64,000 nt of DNA from Coniferiporia sulphurascens. Lineage: Eukaryota; Basidiomycota; Agaricomycetes; Hymenochaetales; Hymenochaetaceae. The stretch spans positions 434,001 through 498,000 of the forward strand of contig NBBA01000011.1 in assembly GCA_002794785.1 (NCBI GenBank). The letters run 5' to 3'. The translations under genes were made by a program, and so were the position numbers. The notes below the pieces were generated by a model, which was not told the DNA's origin, did no database searches, and worked only from the letters and a program-made list of their open reading frames with translations. This document shows positions 21,869-34,568 of this stretch, piece by piece (the first letter of the stretch is position 1; every line of letters begins with the position of its first letter).

Positions 21869-22259
21869 TGAGGGGTGTCTGAATGTCTGGGACACCATAC
21901 AAAATGAACAGTGAGCTGGGGGTACGAATCCAGCAGGGTCTCCACACCCACTTTCCAGATGTGTAGGAGGTGTGCGCCAGGTGCTGCTGCCCAGGTGTGG
22001 AAGAGGTGGAGAGCAGTCAGCAAATCGGACAGAAAGAAAATGACAGATGCAACATGCAGTTGGGCTGGGAGACAGCGTGCTACCCAGCTGGGGGCCATGG
22101 CGAGAGAGAACTCTTCGGCATCCGTGGCTGTGGCGCAGGTGGGGGACTCTAGTCGGCATGACTGGAGTCGGGCGTGGCCTAGCATTGCACAGATGGCCAA
22201 GCCCACCTTATTGTTGATGCGGGAGCTGTCAGTGAATACTTGGACATGATGGGTGTAGC
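21869..22259 (-). pseudogene. LINE-gamma RNase H fragment (left half)
   Basis: Minus-strand RNase H sequence with VQVFTDSSRINNKVG (FTDGS changed to FTDSS), SPTCATATDAEEFSL, FLSDLLTALHLFHTW and HFVWCPRHSDT. It continues at 30154-30480 once the full-length alpha insertion is removed. It is cut on the left by the 5' end of NAL copy 3. Confidence 0.88.
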
Positions 22260-22310
22260 ATCCTTCTTGACCAGTAACCACCACCATCGACTAGTGCGGG
22301 TAGCTAAAAC
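22260..22310 (+). promoter_or_regulatory. LINE 5' signature, putative internal promoter
   Basis: The first ~50 bp of the element (ATCCTTCTTGACC, GTAACCACCACCATC, GACTAGTGCGGG) are shared with the 5' ends of gamma, delta and the NAL elements, although the following sequences differ. The ORF1 ATG follows within 60 bp, so any promoter must lie at or inside this start. Promoter function is inferred from position and conservation. Confidence 0.5.
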
Positions 22311-22316
22311 TCCCCC

Positions 22317-24331
22317 ATGTTGAACCCCAGTGGATACAGGAATGCTCTACAATCGACTCAACCACCCCTCCCACCTCCCTCATCGGCCAGAGCCGCTGCC
22401 AACTGGGTGGCCGCTGGCAACGTTGCTGCCGCTATGCACGGTACAACCCCCACCCCCGCCCAAATCGACCCAGGCCTCCTGGTGTCGTCCCCAGATGAGC
22501 TCCATCTTGCCCCATCCCCTGTCATCGGAGTCTCGAACACAGAGTTCACCTGTGCATTCAAACACATCAGCCACCCCCCCTCTGTAGGCTCCAACCCCCC
22601 CGCCAGCTCCAACAAGCAGGGCGAGATGGAAGATATCCTCGAGAACCTGCACACTCCCTCACCGCTGCTCACCAATAAGCGTTCATCCGAAAACCTCTCC
22701 CCGCACACCCCCTGACCCCACCCTCGAGCCCAGTTTGAGCCGCATGTGTCGGGATTTATGTACTCCATCTCCCATGCACTGGAGGACTTCGACAGGAGGA
22801 CCCACTGCTACAGCCCCAAAGAGATTGACCGAGCTGCCGCTAAGTTTGTGGGTGACCTCCTTTGGAACATTCAACAGACCATTGCTGGCATTATTAGGGA
22901 CGAGAAGGACCCCCAACACATAATCTCCCACAACCTGGAGATGGCCTACAACATTGCAAGGGGGGGGGGCGGAAGCCTCTCTGCCAGTGCCCTTCGCCCC
23001 AGCTCACCCCCAACAAAGGACCCCGATCACCACCGCCCAACCCTCTGCCCCGACCAGGACCCCCGGAACCGCCAATGTGTCACCCGATGTGGCTGCACTG
23101 ACTAACATTGTCAAACAGTTATCTACAGAGGTTGCCACCATCTCCCTACAAGTCTCCACACTCGTCAACTGGCCCACACCCCGTGCCCCACAGGCCCAGA
23201 AGGCCCAGGCCCCTGCCACCAACACCACCGCCCCTGCCACCATCACCGTGGCCCCAACTTCGTATGCCCAGGTAGCAGCCGCCCCGGCCCCACCTATGGC
23301 CTCCAACCCCAACCCTGTCGCACTGGCTCCGGGCACCATCTACACAATGGTGACCCACAAGAAGAAGAAAAAGCAACGACAGGTCCCCCCCCGCCCCCGG
23401 TATACGCAAAGGACCCAACCCTGGTCCTCATTCCCGCTGTTGTCCCTAAGACTGAGCTACAACTCCCGGCTATGCGCCTCACCACCACTGCTTGTGAGTT
23501 CTTCACTTCCCTTCCCACTGCTGACCAGGTCATGGTCCTTGCCTCCTCATTCAATGTGAAAGGGAACCTCGTGACCTCTTTCACCAAGCGACCCTCTTCT
23601 GCCTCGCCCACCACCGACATGATCATTGACTGTCATGTGGCGGTGTTTGCAGCCCATATGCGCAATAGGTGCCTATCCGCGATGGCCGATCAGATCTCCG
23701 CCCGGTTCACCCTCACCCCCATCCATGTCCATCCCCAGTCCGCTCTCTGCATCTCTATGGTGCCCTGCATGGACTACCTCTTTGGCCAGAATGGCCACAC
23801 CATCTCCCCGAAGGCCCTCATGGCCGAAATCCAGAACAACCCAGCGCTCCACCCCCTCGACTTCATCATCGACCCCACTTTACCGCCACAGAGGATCACC
23901 TCCCGACCCTCCAGAAATGCCCCATGGCCTTCTCCTTCTCCGACCCTGATGGCTCAATCCATGCGCAACTCCTTAAGCGCCCACAGGTTTGGCTGTTTGG
24001 TTCCGCCCTCTCCCTCTCCATCCCGCCCTATCGCCCCAGCCTCACTCAATGTGAGCGCTGTCAGGGCTTAGGCCATGGAACGAAAGGCTGCTGTGCCCAG
24101 CCCTGCTGTGCAGATTGCAGAGGGGGACATCTGTCCCATAACCACTGTAAGTCCTGTGCATCCTGTGCTACTGGAGCTGTCGAGGGCGACCAGTGCCCTC
24201 ACCCCTGCTATTGCACCAACTGCAAAGGCGACCACCCTGCCACCCTCCCTCAATGCCCCAAGAAACGGCGATTCCGCCAGATCCTAGAGGCCACTGAAGG
24301 ACCTGAAGATGAACCAATGGAGGACCAATGA
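22317..24331 (+). pseudogene. LINE-alpha ORF1 (gag-like), frameshifted
   Basis: It starts MLNPSGYRNALQS; other copies begin MSNP, so TCG became TTG. A disordered N-terminus and a conserved block with MVPCMDYLFGQNGHTISPK follow. Three C-terminal knuckles are intact: CERCQGLGHGTKGC, CADCRGGHLSHNHCKSC and CTNCKGDHPATLPQC. Frameshifts lie in the G10 run at 22960-22969, in a C-run near 23387 and near 23880. The last codons are GAC CAA TGA, overlapping the ORF2 ATG. Intact length would be about 675 aa. Confidence 0.9.
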
Positions 24332-27300
24332 ATAGAGACATCTCCATTCTTCAGTGGAATGCTGCATGCTCTCTAGCCATGGTCCATTCCCTTATTCCGA
24401 TCCTCACCACTGACCCATCCCCACCCACCTTTATCCTGATCCAGGAACCGCCCTGGTATCAAATAGGCCTCCAGCCATCACTCACTGACCCAGCCGGCAC
24501 GCTGGTACTCAATGTGCCACCCCTCCCAGGTTACACAGCCATTCTTCCCCCAGCCACCCGGCCACGGGTTGTTACGTATGTATCCTGGGCCATCCCATCA
24601 ACCGCCTGGTCAGTCCTAGGCGCCACATCCTCCGGCACCGATGTCCTCACCATCGAAATCTGAGCACACCTGACAATCCTTTTTTTTTATTTATATTTTA
24701 TTATTCCTGCAGTATTACATAATTACAAGCTGCCCCCCCAAAGGGGGGGCCCTAACTACATAACAACAGAGGCGCCCATCATCGCACAATACACAAAACT
24801 GGGCGGGGGCCCTGCTCCCCAGAGGGAGCCAGAGTGGGAAGGGCCCCTATTAGTATAAAAACAGAAAGAGGGAGGAATACGTGTCACTACAGCCACACCA
24901 AACGGACAACATCAGGCAAATGGGGGTAGCTTAGAATTGGAAAGGGGGGGCGAGAGTGCCGGCTGGGACATACGAGGGAGAGTCTGAACCAACATTAAGG
25001 GCGCCCTTGCAGGGCCCACATTTGCCTACACCTTCCTCGTAACATTGCCCCCTTAAAAAGGGTACCTGCCCTGCATGTCAGAGGGTGGGAGTTTTTAAAT
25101 GGCACAATATGCTGTCCTCCTCAATGCAAAGGGAGTGCCAGCGGCATCCCTGTGAGCATATATGGAGTGTGGCTAGCTGTTGGGAATCAACTCAGGCCCG
25201 CAATAGGACTTACTCCTATGCGAACCCATGGCAGATTTAGTGCTCTGGAGCCAGTAGAGGGAACTACCCCCCACTGCTACAGCCCACTCCATAGTGGGGG
25301 CAGGGTTCCACACCCACCCCCAGAGTTTCCTGTTCCCTGGCATGCGCTTCAGAGACCGGGTTGCCCCGGTGAATACTCAGGGCCTAGGCCCTGCTTCTGG
25401 ATCCACGGCATACCAGAGTTACCATGTTGCCAGAGGCTTAGACCCCAGCCTATCTCTTTCGAGGCTGCCAGGGAGTCTGCTTGACTAACCACCCGCTGAG
25501 TGAGAGCGAATCATCTACCCCAGGGGCCCATGGTGACCTGTCTCTTTCGAGTCGGTTGGTTTTTGCCCTTCAAGCCCATGTGTTAAGAAGCCCCTATCCC
25601 CTTACAGCAACTAGTGCCGTCATCAGAGACCCTTTCAGGATTTGGGGCAGCCGTTTTTATGATTTGTCATGCCAAGGACAATGCGGCCCCATGCCCAAAG
25701 GCACAACCTGAAGGTTAGATCCGAATTTCCCCAAACCTGAGGTCTCCTGACCGAAGCTGACCGCTGATGGGCAGAGGGTTACCCCCCCCCCCGCGTGGGT
25801 GTGGGGACGTTAACATTGTGTCCCCCCCCGACTGGCAGGCATGCGCCCCTTGTGCCACTGAGAGGCGGACCAGCCGAGCACCATGCCCCAAGAGAGCACA
25901 GCAGATGTGAGAGAGGATCTTGTACTCACCGAGCCATCCCCCCCCATTGCAATGTTATCGACGGGTTGTGTGCCCCCTGGCGGGTGTGAGCCCCTTTTGC
26001 GCCATCAGATGACGCCGCTACAGCGCCTTGGCGACCAGTGAGCAGCACTCCTTTACAAAAGGTGCGCAGTCAGTAGCCTTCTCTCATGTCAACCCAGTAG
26101 AATACCGGACCAGAGCATGGGTTGCTGTGACGAACCCCCAGATGACCCCCAGTGAAAACCAGAGATGGTGGTGGTAAGAGGACAAGAAGGATGACACCTG
26201 ATGATCCGCCTCTGCAACTACTATGGTATGCATGTGCCAGACCACACCACTGCCACCCCCATCTATCCCGGTGAGTCTTTCCTCTTTTCCATCCCACCGG
26301 CTTTGGCCTCCACTCTCCTTGTGGCAGGTGACTTCAACCATTGCCACCACTTGTGGTCCAAACTCCTTGCTGCATGGCAGGAGGATTTGAGGGTGCAACC
26401 CCTCGATGACTTCTTCTGGGAGCATGGCCTTGTGCCAGCTCACCTTCTGGACTCTGACTCCAGGCCCATCGACAACTGTCAGCGGTGCCCAATCGACATG
26501 ATCTGGTCCCCCCCTGCAATAAACCCAGATTCAATCCTTGACTCAGGTACCTCAACCACCTCCGCCCTGTCCGACCACGCCATCCTACGCTGGTCCCTGC
26601 TGTCCCAGCCCCCACCTCCCATTGTAAAAACCCGCCGGCTCACACCGGCCGACAAAGAGGAATGGACCGACATTGCCTTCCCTTTACTCAAAGCCGCTTT
26701 CCTCCAACAAGTGGACAACACCCTCACCCTCGATAACAAAGTGCAAGCAGTAGTCGACTCAACGATTGCCGCCCTCGCCCCCTTCACCAGAATCAGCAAG
26801 CTGTCCAAGACCGAGGTCCCCTGGTGGACCCCAACATGCAAATCGCTCCTACAGGTGATCTCAGCGGCTCCCACCCCCCTTCAGTGGTCAGCAGCCCATC
26901 GCGCATTCAAGTGGGGCATCCAGGCGGCAAAGCGGCATTTCTACACCGAGCAGGCAGACCAAGCAGATGCCTCCAACATCTGGGGCTGGGCCAAATGAGG
27001 CCTCGGCAACCGCCCCACCCCAATCCCCTCGTTAAAAAAAAGTGATGGCTCCTTCACCCAATTGGACAACGAGAAAGGTGAGCCTTTCTGCACGACTCTC
27101 TTCACACCCCCGCCACCCCAACAAGCGGCCGACACACCGCCCCCCCCTCCCCAACCAGCTGCCTCACCCATCCTCCTCATGGAGCTCGCAGGGGCACTGT
27201 CCGACACCTCCAACTTGTCGGCTCTGGGCCTCTCCAGGATCGGATATCGCCCTCTCAAATGGGTGGTAGACACTTATCCCGATGAGATCCTTGCCCTTTT

Positions 27301-29849
27301 CAATGACTGTCTGCACATGGGGCACCACCCCAAGTGCTGGCGGTCGGCAAAAGTGGTAATGCTCTGGAAGCCTAACAAGAAGGACCCCTTCTCGCCATGC
27401 TCATACTGGCCCATTACCTTAGAGGAGACCTTAGGGAAACTCCTTGAAAAGATTATAGCTAACCGGCTCCAGTTCCTCACTAACATGAGGAGTTGGCTGC
27501 CACCCAATCAATATGGGGGGTGTCAAGGACATTCTGTCTATGATGCTGCCCAGCACCTTCTACAGATCATGGAGAGAGCCCATGCCGAGGGCCACATATG
27601 TTCGGTCCTCGCAGTCAACATATAAGGGTTCTTCAACTCGGTACACCTGCAACTCCTCCACAGGCAATTGTTGGACCTCCAGTGCCCACCCGACATGGCG
27701 GACTGGTGTTTGTCCTTCATGATGGATCAGCAGGTAGCTATCGCTTTTGATGGCACCACCCTCCCAACTGCCCAGAAACCCGACCTCGGCACCCCCCAAG
27801 GGTCGCCAGTATCCCTGATCCTCTCGACCATATTCGTGGGCGTGGTCCTCTGGAAATTTCACCAAACCGGCACAACTGCCCTCACGTATGTTGACAACCA
27901 CCTCCTAGTGTGTGTCAGACCCAGTGTGGCATCCAACTGCCAGCAATTGTCTAATGCCTACCACCAACTCAATGCCCACTTTGGGGCCATCGGTCTCAAC
28001 ATCGAAGCTGCCAAAATGGAGTGCCTTCACTTCCACCCACCCTGACACCATTCAGCCGCCTATACCGACTGGGACACCGCCAGGGTGTGGGTCACCCCCG
28101 CCACGCTTATCCGACCCTCTATCCCCCTCCGTTGGCTGGGAATATGGTGGGACCCTGCCCTCACCTTCAAAGTCCATGTAGAGCGCATGTGCTCCAAGGG
28201 CCTCTCCACGCTTGCCACCCTCCACATCCTCAGCAACACCGAACGTGGTATTTCAGCCCTCCTCCTCCAGCGACTATACACCGCCTGTGTCTGCTCCATT
28301 CTGACATGGGGCACCCCAGTATGGTATCATGGCTGACACCAAAAAACATTAGTAAGCCATCTGCAGGCAGTACAAAACACTGCATGCAGATGGATTCTGG
28401 GCGTCTATAAAGGCGCCTCCCCCTTCTCTACAAATTTTCTTTGTTCCCTTCCCCCCCTTTCTTATTATTTCGAATATGCTAAGACCCTCCATTCTCTGTG
28501 CCTCTGGCGTACCCTGCACTCCATTGGTAGAAAACGCTATTACAAAACCATAACTAACCGTCCTTTTTCCACTTCTCTGCAGGTCTGGATCCCTCGGGTA
28601 CAGCCAGTTCCTGCATACACTCATCCCCCATGGACGGATCCTCTGGCATTCACGAATGGATGAGTCTTGTTTGCCACTCCTATCACTCCGGTCAGCAAAG
28701 ACACCCGCAAGGAATTTGTGGGTGCCGTGAGCACCCTAAGCACCCTCCCCCACCTCCAGGTTTTCACTGATGGCTCGCACATTGGCTCAAAATCTGGATC
28801 AGCCATCTGCACCATGAAGGGCCTTACCTGCCTCAAATCTCGCCGGCTGGCCTCCCCCACTTGCACAATGGCAACAGATGCAGAAATCTTCTCCCTCACC
28901 TCTGCACCAAGCTGGGCTGCACACCACCTCCAGGAGCAACTGCCTGTTGCATCTGACATCTTCTTTCTGTCGGATTCGCTGACGGCACTCCACCTGATCC
29001 GAACATGGGTGCCAGTCCCTGGTGCACACCTCCTCCACCAATGGAAGGCAGGGGTCCAGACTCTGTTGGACTCATACCCGGATCTATCCGTTCACTTCGT
29101 ATGGTGCCTGGGTCACTCCGACATCCCTGGGAATGAATGGGCAGACCACAAGGCGAAGTTCGCTATGAACCTACCCCCGTCTCCACTTGCACCCTCCACC
29201 TCCGCACTGAAAGAGGCTGCAGTCAACACTCTAATGGAGCGCTGGTCACTCTCACTCACCCACCCGCTTGCCTCAACGGCCGACAAATACTTAGCCGTAA
29301 ATGGGGTTCCCTCCCGCTGTCCCTGAAAGCTGCTCACGCAGTCGGTGGACCACCCCCGACACGAACTATTGGCAGTTGCCCAGGTTCTCTGCCACGCTGG
29401 TCCCTATGGGGGCTACTGGCTGAGCTTTGACTCAACCTACTGGCATAGGCATGGCCTGATCTCGCACTGCAGGTGGCACAACCACCCTCCCTGGCCGGCC
29501 CAGTCGACCGCCCATGTCTTAGGTGGATGTCTCACATTCCGACCCTGGATCCGAAAGGTCTGGCCCCCCCATGACCCTCTCCCGACCCACCACACCGAGT
29601 GGGCTGACGAAAACCGTCTCCAGGTTCTGTGCCACTGGCTTAAGCTGACGGGGCACCTTAACCGCCCTTCCGACTGCACCTCCGCTGCCATCTGCCTGGC
29701 CTTCGCTGTGATGGAGTTGGACGGCCACCCAACTGATGAAGATATGGACTTGGACCTCCTCCGGGACTACATGAGTCATATACTTGGACCCAGACCCAGC
29801 TCTTTTGGAGCTTTCAGGTATGCTTCCCCCCTTTTCCTCTGTTCTATGA
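24328..29849 (+). pseudogene. LINE-alpha ORF2 (EN-RT-RNase H), interrupted and decayed
   Basis: EN starts MNRDISILQWNAACSLAMV and is split by NAL at 24680-26193. It resumes with IRLCNYYGMH, GDFNHCHHLW and LSDHAILRW. RT motifs follow (KVVMLWKPNKKDP, NQYGGCQGHSVYDAAQ, GTPQGSPVSLILS), but block C reads YVDNHLL. The second Asp is lost by GACGAC to GACAAC at 27896-27898, a CpG change. In-frame stops include 24661, 27623, 28043 and 28334. RNase H is well preserved (VFTDGSHIGSKSG, FLSDSLTAL, GHSDIPGNEWAD). A small deletion near 29793 shifts the C-terminus. Confidence 0.92.
24680..26193 (-). mobile_element. NAL element, copy 4
   Basis: 1514 bp, non-coding, near-identical to copy 1 over its whole length, including the join between core (CGCCCTTAATGTTGG) and LINE 3' UTR (TTCAGACTCTC). 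Copies 1 and 4 therefore descend from one chimeric founder. It has the 3' UTR hairpin with UUUG loop and a T-rich tail. The target duplication is 14 bp, ACACCTGACAATCC (24666-24679) versus ACACCTGATGATCC (26194-26207). The CA/TG difference implies an ancestral CG. Confidence 0.93.
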
Positions 29850-30153
29850 CTGCCTTTTGGACTCTCCTGCATATGTCCCGGCCAGCGCTCTTGCCCTCCC
29901 TTTCCAATTCTAAGCTACCCCCTTTTGCCTGATGTCGTCCATTTGGCTTGGCTGTAGTGACATGTATTCCTCCCTCTTTCCATCTACTTACTAATAGGGG
30001 CCCTTCCCACTCTGGCTCCCTCTGGGGAGCAGGGCCCCTGCCCAGTTTTGTGTGTTGTGCGATGACGGGCACCTCTGTTGTTATGTAGTTAGGGCCCCCC
30101 CTTCGGGGGGGGCAGCTTGTAATTATGTAATACTGCAGGAATAATAATAAAAA

Positions 30154-30480
30154 ACATGATGGGTGTAGCTGAGTTCACATGCCACCATCACAAAAGACTT
30201 GCAGGTGTCGGCACTGACTGGGGCGATGGGGGTGGTGAAGTGTACTTGGCCCTGAGTGAAGGCCAGAGGGTCCATCCATGGGGGATGCATGTATGCAGGG
30301 ACTTGTTGAACCCAGGGGGCTCAGACCTGCAAAGAAAGGGAAAAAGGTCTATTAGCTACATTTTTAAAAAGTTTACGGCCAATGGAGTGCAGGGTGCGCC
30401 AAAGGTGCAGAGAATGGGTAGTCTTAATATATTCAAAATAGAAAGAAAGAGGAGGAATGGAGCAAAGGAAGTTCGCCAGA
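30154..30480 (-). pseudogene. LINE-gamma RT/RNase H fragment (right half), joined to NAL
   Basis: This continues the gamma fragment of 21869-22259: HHHKRLAG-type linker, QVPAYMHPPWMDPLAF and FTNFLCS-type sequence in the 5' direction. On its 5' side (30480) it meets the NAL core end (AATTAAAGAGCGC on the plus strand) in the same sense. This is a 5'-truncated gamma LINE fused to NAL. Confidence 0.8.
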
Positions 30481-30652
30481 ATTAAAGAGCGCCCTTGCAG
30501 GGCCCCACTACATGTGCACCTTCCTCATGACATAGAAGCCTGACCAGTAGGACTTACACCCGACATGCTGTCCTCTATGACACGCTGGATTGGGAAGGGT
30601 GTGCCGTGCCAGGGAGACATTCTGAGTGAGGGTTGCGGCACTGTAGGCACTT
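30481..30652 (-). mobile_element. NAL core, 3'-most 172 bp, copy 5
   Basis: On the sense strand the segment ends GGGCGCTCTTTAATTCTGG, the same core 3' end as in the other NAL copies, and is followed by gamma RT. It is cut at 30652 by the tail of full-length gamma(-). The remainder of this core would lie beyond the nested block, to the right of the window. Confidence 0.75.
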
Positions 30653-33183
30653 TTTTATTATTATTATTATTCCTGCAGTATTACATAATTACAAGCTGCC
30701 CCCCTGAAGGGGGGGCCCTAACTACATAACAACGGAGGCACCCGTCATTGCACATCACACAAAACTGGGCGGGGGTGCTGCTCCCCAAAGGGTGCCAGAG
30801 TGTGAAGTGCCCCTATTTGGTAAGAAAAAGGAGGGAGAAGGAGGGATACATATTGCTACAAACAAACTGGGTGGTTGAGGGCAGGTTAAGGTAAGAAGCT
30901 TAGAAGTGGAAAGGGAGGGCAAGAGTGCTGGCTGAGACATATTCAAGGGAATTCGAAAGGCAGTTGCTATTTGTCAGGGAAGGGAGGAAGCATACCTGAG
31001 AGCTCCAAAAGGGCTGGGTCCGAGTCCTGGGTTCGTGGTCCGAGCATACAACGCATGTATTCCCTTAGGAGGTCCACGTCCATATCCTTGTCGGTGGGGT
31101 GGCCGTCTAGGTCCATTGCGGCAAATGATAGCCTAATGGCCCCTGTGGTCCATTCGGAGAGGCGGTTCAGGTGCCCCATCAGCCTAAGCCAACAACACAA
31201 AACCAGGAGGCAGTGTTCATCAGCCCACTCTGAATGGTGGACTGGGAGAGGGTCCTGAGGTGGCCATACACATTGTATCCACGAATGGAAGGTGCTGCAG
31301 CCGCCAAGGATGTGGGCGGTCGACTGTGCAGGCCAGGGGGGGTGGTTGTGCCATCTGCAATGCGAGATCAGGCCATGTCTGCACCGGTAGGCTGAGTCAA
31401 AGCTCAGCCAGTAACCCCCATAGGGACCAGCATGACAGAGGACCTGCGCGACTGCTGATAGCTCGCTGCGGGGGTGGTCGACCAAGTGCATGAGCAGCTT
31501 CCTGGGTTGCTGTGAGGGGAGGCCATGTACTGCCAAGTACTTGTCGGCAGTTGAGGCTAGGGGACGGGCTATAGAGAAAGTCCAGCAGTCCATAAGGGTG
31601 CGGACTGCGACTTCCTTGAGAGCGGAGGTGGACAGTCTCAGATCGGATGGAGGGAGCTCTGTTGCCAGTTTCGCTTCCATGTCAGCCCATTCATTTCCAG
31701 GGATGTCTGAGTGGCCGGGACACCAGATGAAGTGAATGGTGATCTGTGGGTATGAGTCCAGCAGAGTCTCCACACCCACTTTCCAGATGTGAAGGAGGTG
31801 GGCACCTGGGGCGGCGGCCCACATGTGGAAAAGGTGAAGTGCGGTCAGTGAATCAGATAGAAAGAAGATATCTGATGCAACGTGCAGCTGTGCCGGGAGG
31901 CGGCATGCTACCCAGCTGGGGGCTGTTGTGAGGGAGAACTCCTTGGCATCTGTGGCAGTGGCACAGGTGGGGGACTCTAGTCGGCGTGACCGGAGGCGGG
32001 TGGTGCCTAGCATTGCGCAGATGGCCGAGCCCGACCTGTCGTCGATGTGCGAGCTGTCCATGAATACTTGGACATGGGGGGTGGAGCCTAGGCCCGTGCG
32101 GTGCTCACAAATTGTTTGCGAGTGTCCGTGCTGACCAGGGTAGCCGGGGTGGTGAAGTGGACTCAGCCTTTTGTGAAGGCCAAGGGGTCTGTCCATGGGG
32201 GATGCATGTATGCAGGGACCTGTTGAACCCGGGGGGCTCGGACCTGCAGAGAAAGGGAGAAAGGTCTATTAGTTACATTTTTAAAAAGTTTACGGCCAAT
32301 AGAGTGAGGGGTGCGCCATGGGTGCAGGGAATGGGTCGTTTTTATATACTCAAAGTAAAAAGAGAGAGGGGGGACAGAGCAAAGGAAATTGGTGGAAAGG
32401 GGGGAAGCGCCTTTGTAGATGCCCAAGATCCACCTGCAAGCCGTGTTTTGCACGGCCTGGAGGCGGTTTACCAAGGTTTTTTGGTGGCGACCATGGTACC
32501 ATACTGGCTCTCCCCATGACAAGATGGAGTGGACACAGGAGGTGTAAAGGCGGTGGAGGAGAAGGGCCGATATGCCGCATTGGGTGTTGCCCAGGATGCA
32601 TAGGGCGGCGAGGGTGGAGAGCCCTTTGGAGCGCATTCGCTCGATGTGGGGCTTGAAGGAGAGGCCTGGATCCCACCATATCCCTAGCCAGCGCAGTGGG
32701 ATAGAGGGTCGGATCAGGGTGTTAGGGTCGACTTGAACCCTGGTGGTGTCCCAGCCATCATAGCCGGTGTGTCGCCAAGGGGGGTGAAAGTGGAGGCACT
32801 CTGTCTTGGCAGCTTTGATGTTGAGACTGATGGTGCCAAAGAGGGTGTCCAGTTGTTGGTAGGCGTGGGCGAGGGTGCGGCAGTTGGATGCCACTGAGGG
32901 ACCTATGCAGATAAGTAAGTGGTTGTCAACATATGCCAGGGCAGTGATGCCGGCTTGTTGGAAGTGCCAGAGGACCACCCTGGCAAATATTGTTGACAGG
33001 ATTGGGGAGACTGGCGATCCTTGAGGTGTGCCGAAGTCTGGTTTAGGGGCAGTGGGGAGGGTGGTGCCGTCGAAGGCAACAGCGACCTGCCAGTCTGTCA
33101 TGAAGGACAAACACCAGTCAGCCATGTCTGGCACACAACTGAGGTCCAACAGTTGTTGGTGGAGGAGTTGGGGGTGGACTGAG

Positions 33184-33440
33184 TATTAAATAAATATAAC
33201 GAACAATATAAATATAGTACGTGGTCATATGAACAACCACCTTACTAAGTGAACGATAACGCAATGATAACGCCATACGATATAGGAGCTAGATAGTTAT
33301 AGTAGTACTAGCCCACGGAACGTGTATATAAGGGGAGCTGGTCTCGCCCTAGAAATACATCGGTTTACGCTGATAACCCACCTTGCCTGAACATCACCAC
33401 TGCACCTCATTGTCTACCACAACGTGCGTAGATTTTAAGA
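33184..33440 (+). repeat. LTR-2 solo LTR-like element, copy 1
   Basis: A 257-bp AT-rich insertion with termini TATTAAATAA and GATTTTAAGA and a 5-bp target duplication, CTGAG (33179-33183 and 33441-33445). It has a promoter-like GTATATAAGGGGAGC at ~33323-33337. It splits RT block A of gamma(-). Orientation is set by the TATA box. It lacks TG/CA ends; if its ends are read as inverted, both start T(A/C)TTAAA. Confidence 0.85.
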
Positions 33441-34568
33441 CTGAGTCAAAGAAACCCTGAATGTCAACTGCTAGGACCGAACAGACAAGGCCCTCCAAGT
33501 GAGCGTGTTCCGCAATCTGTAAGAGGTGTTGGGCAGCATCATAGACCGAGTGGCCCTGGCGCCCTCCGTATTGGTTGGGTGGCAGCCAGCCCCTCGTGTT
33601 AGCGAGGAACTGGAGCCAGTTAGCTATTATCTTTTCAAGGAGTTTCCCTAGGGTCTCCTCGAGGGTGATGGGCCAGTATGATTGCAGCGAGAATGGGTCC
33701 TTCTTATTAGGCTTCCTGAGCATCACCACTTTTGCCGCCCACCAGCACACAGGGTGGTGCCCCATGCATAGGCAGTCGTTGAAAAGCGTGAGTATCTCAT
33801 CAGGGTAGGTGTCAACCACCCATTTCAGGGGGTGATAGCCTATTCCTGAGAGGCCCGGAGCTGACAAGTTGGATGTGTCGGCCAGTGCCCCTGTGAGCTC
33901 TGATAGGAGTATGGGCGGGGCAGCTGGTTGGGTTGGTGGCAGCAGGATGTCTGCTGCTGCCTGGGGTGGGGGGGGCATGAAGAAGGTTTCACAGAATAGC
34001 TCACCTTTCTCATCGTCCGTCTGGGTGAAGGAGCTGTCTCGCCACTTGAGCGAGGGGATGGGGGTGGGTCGGTTACTGAGGCCATGTTTGGCCCAGTTCC
34101 ATATGTTGGAGGCGTCTGCTTCCAATGCCTGGTTGGCGTAGAACTGCCGTTTGGCAGTTCTGACACCTCTTTTGAAGGCACGTCTTGCTGCTGCGCGCTG
34201 GAGGGGTGTGGTGGCCGCTGTAATGGCAGATAGGAGCGTCTTGCAGTGGGGTGACCACCATGGGACTTCTGTTTTCAACGGCTTGGAGAGGTGGGTGAAC
34301 GACTGGAGGGTGGTGACCATGGCATCGATGACCGCTTTAGCTTTGATGTCCAGGGTTTGGGTGTCGAGCCCCAGTAGGCGGAAGGCTTCTTCAAGTAGAG
34401 GGAAGGCGATGTCAGTCCATTCTTCCTTGTCGGCTGGGAGTAGCCGGCGTGTCTTTAGGACGGGAGGGAGGGGCCGAAAAGGCAGTGCCCAGTGCAGTAT
34501 AGTGTGGTTGCATCCTTCTTGACCAGTAACCACCACCATCGACTAGTGCAGGCAGCTAAAACTCCCCC

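Larger units (their letters stand above)
22260..30153 (+). mobile_element. LINE-alpha, full length, carrying a NAL insertion
   Basis: A complete plus-strand LINE, 6366 bp without the NAL insertion and its duplicated site. It begins ATCCTTCTTGACC, then ACCACCACCATC. ORF1 is 22317-24331, ORF2 24328-29849, and the 3' UTR with UUCG hairpin lies near 30095. The tail is AATAATAATAAAAAA. It has a perfect 16-bp target duplication, ACATGATGGGTGTAGC (22244-22259 and 30154-30169), in an older gamma RNase H domain. Confidence 0.97.

Noticed and set aside
7793..25484. A 110-aa reading frame conserved between NAL copies (7793-8125 and 25152-25484)
   Set aside because: It is antisense to the element, the two copies are near-identical throughout because they are recent relatives, and the divergent copies at 11122 and 20271 do not keep it.
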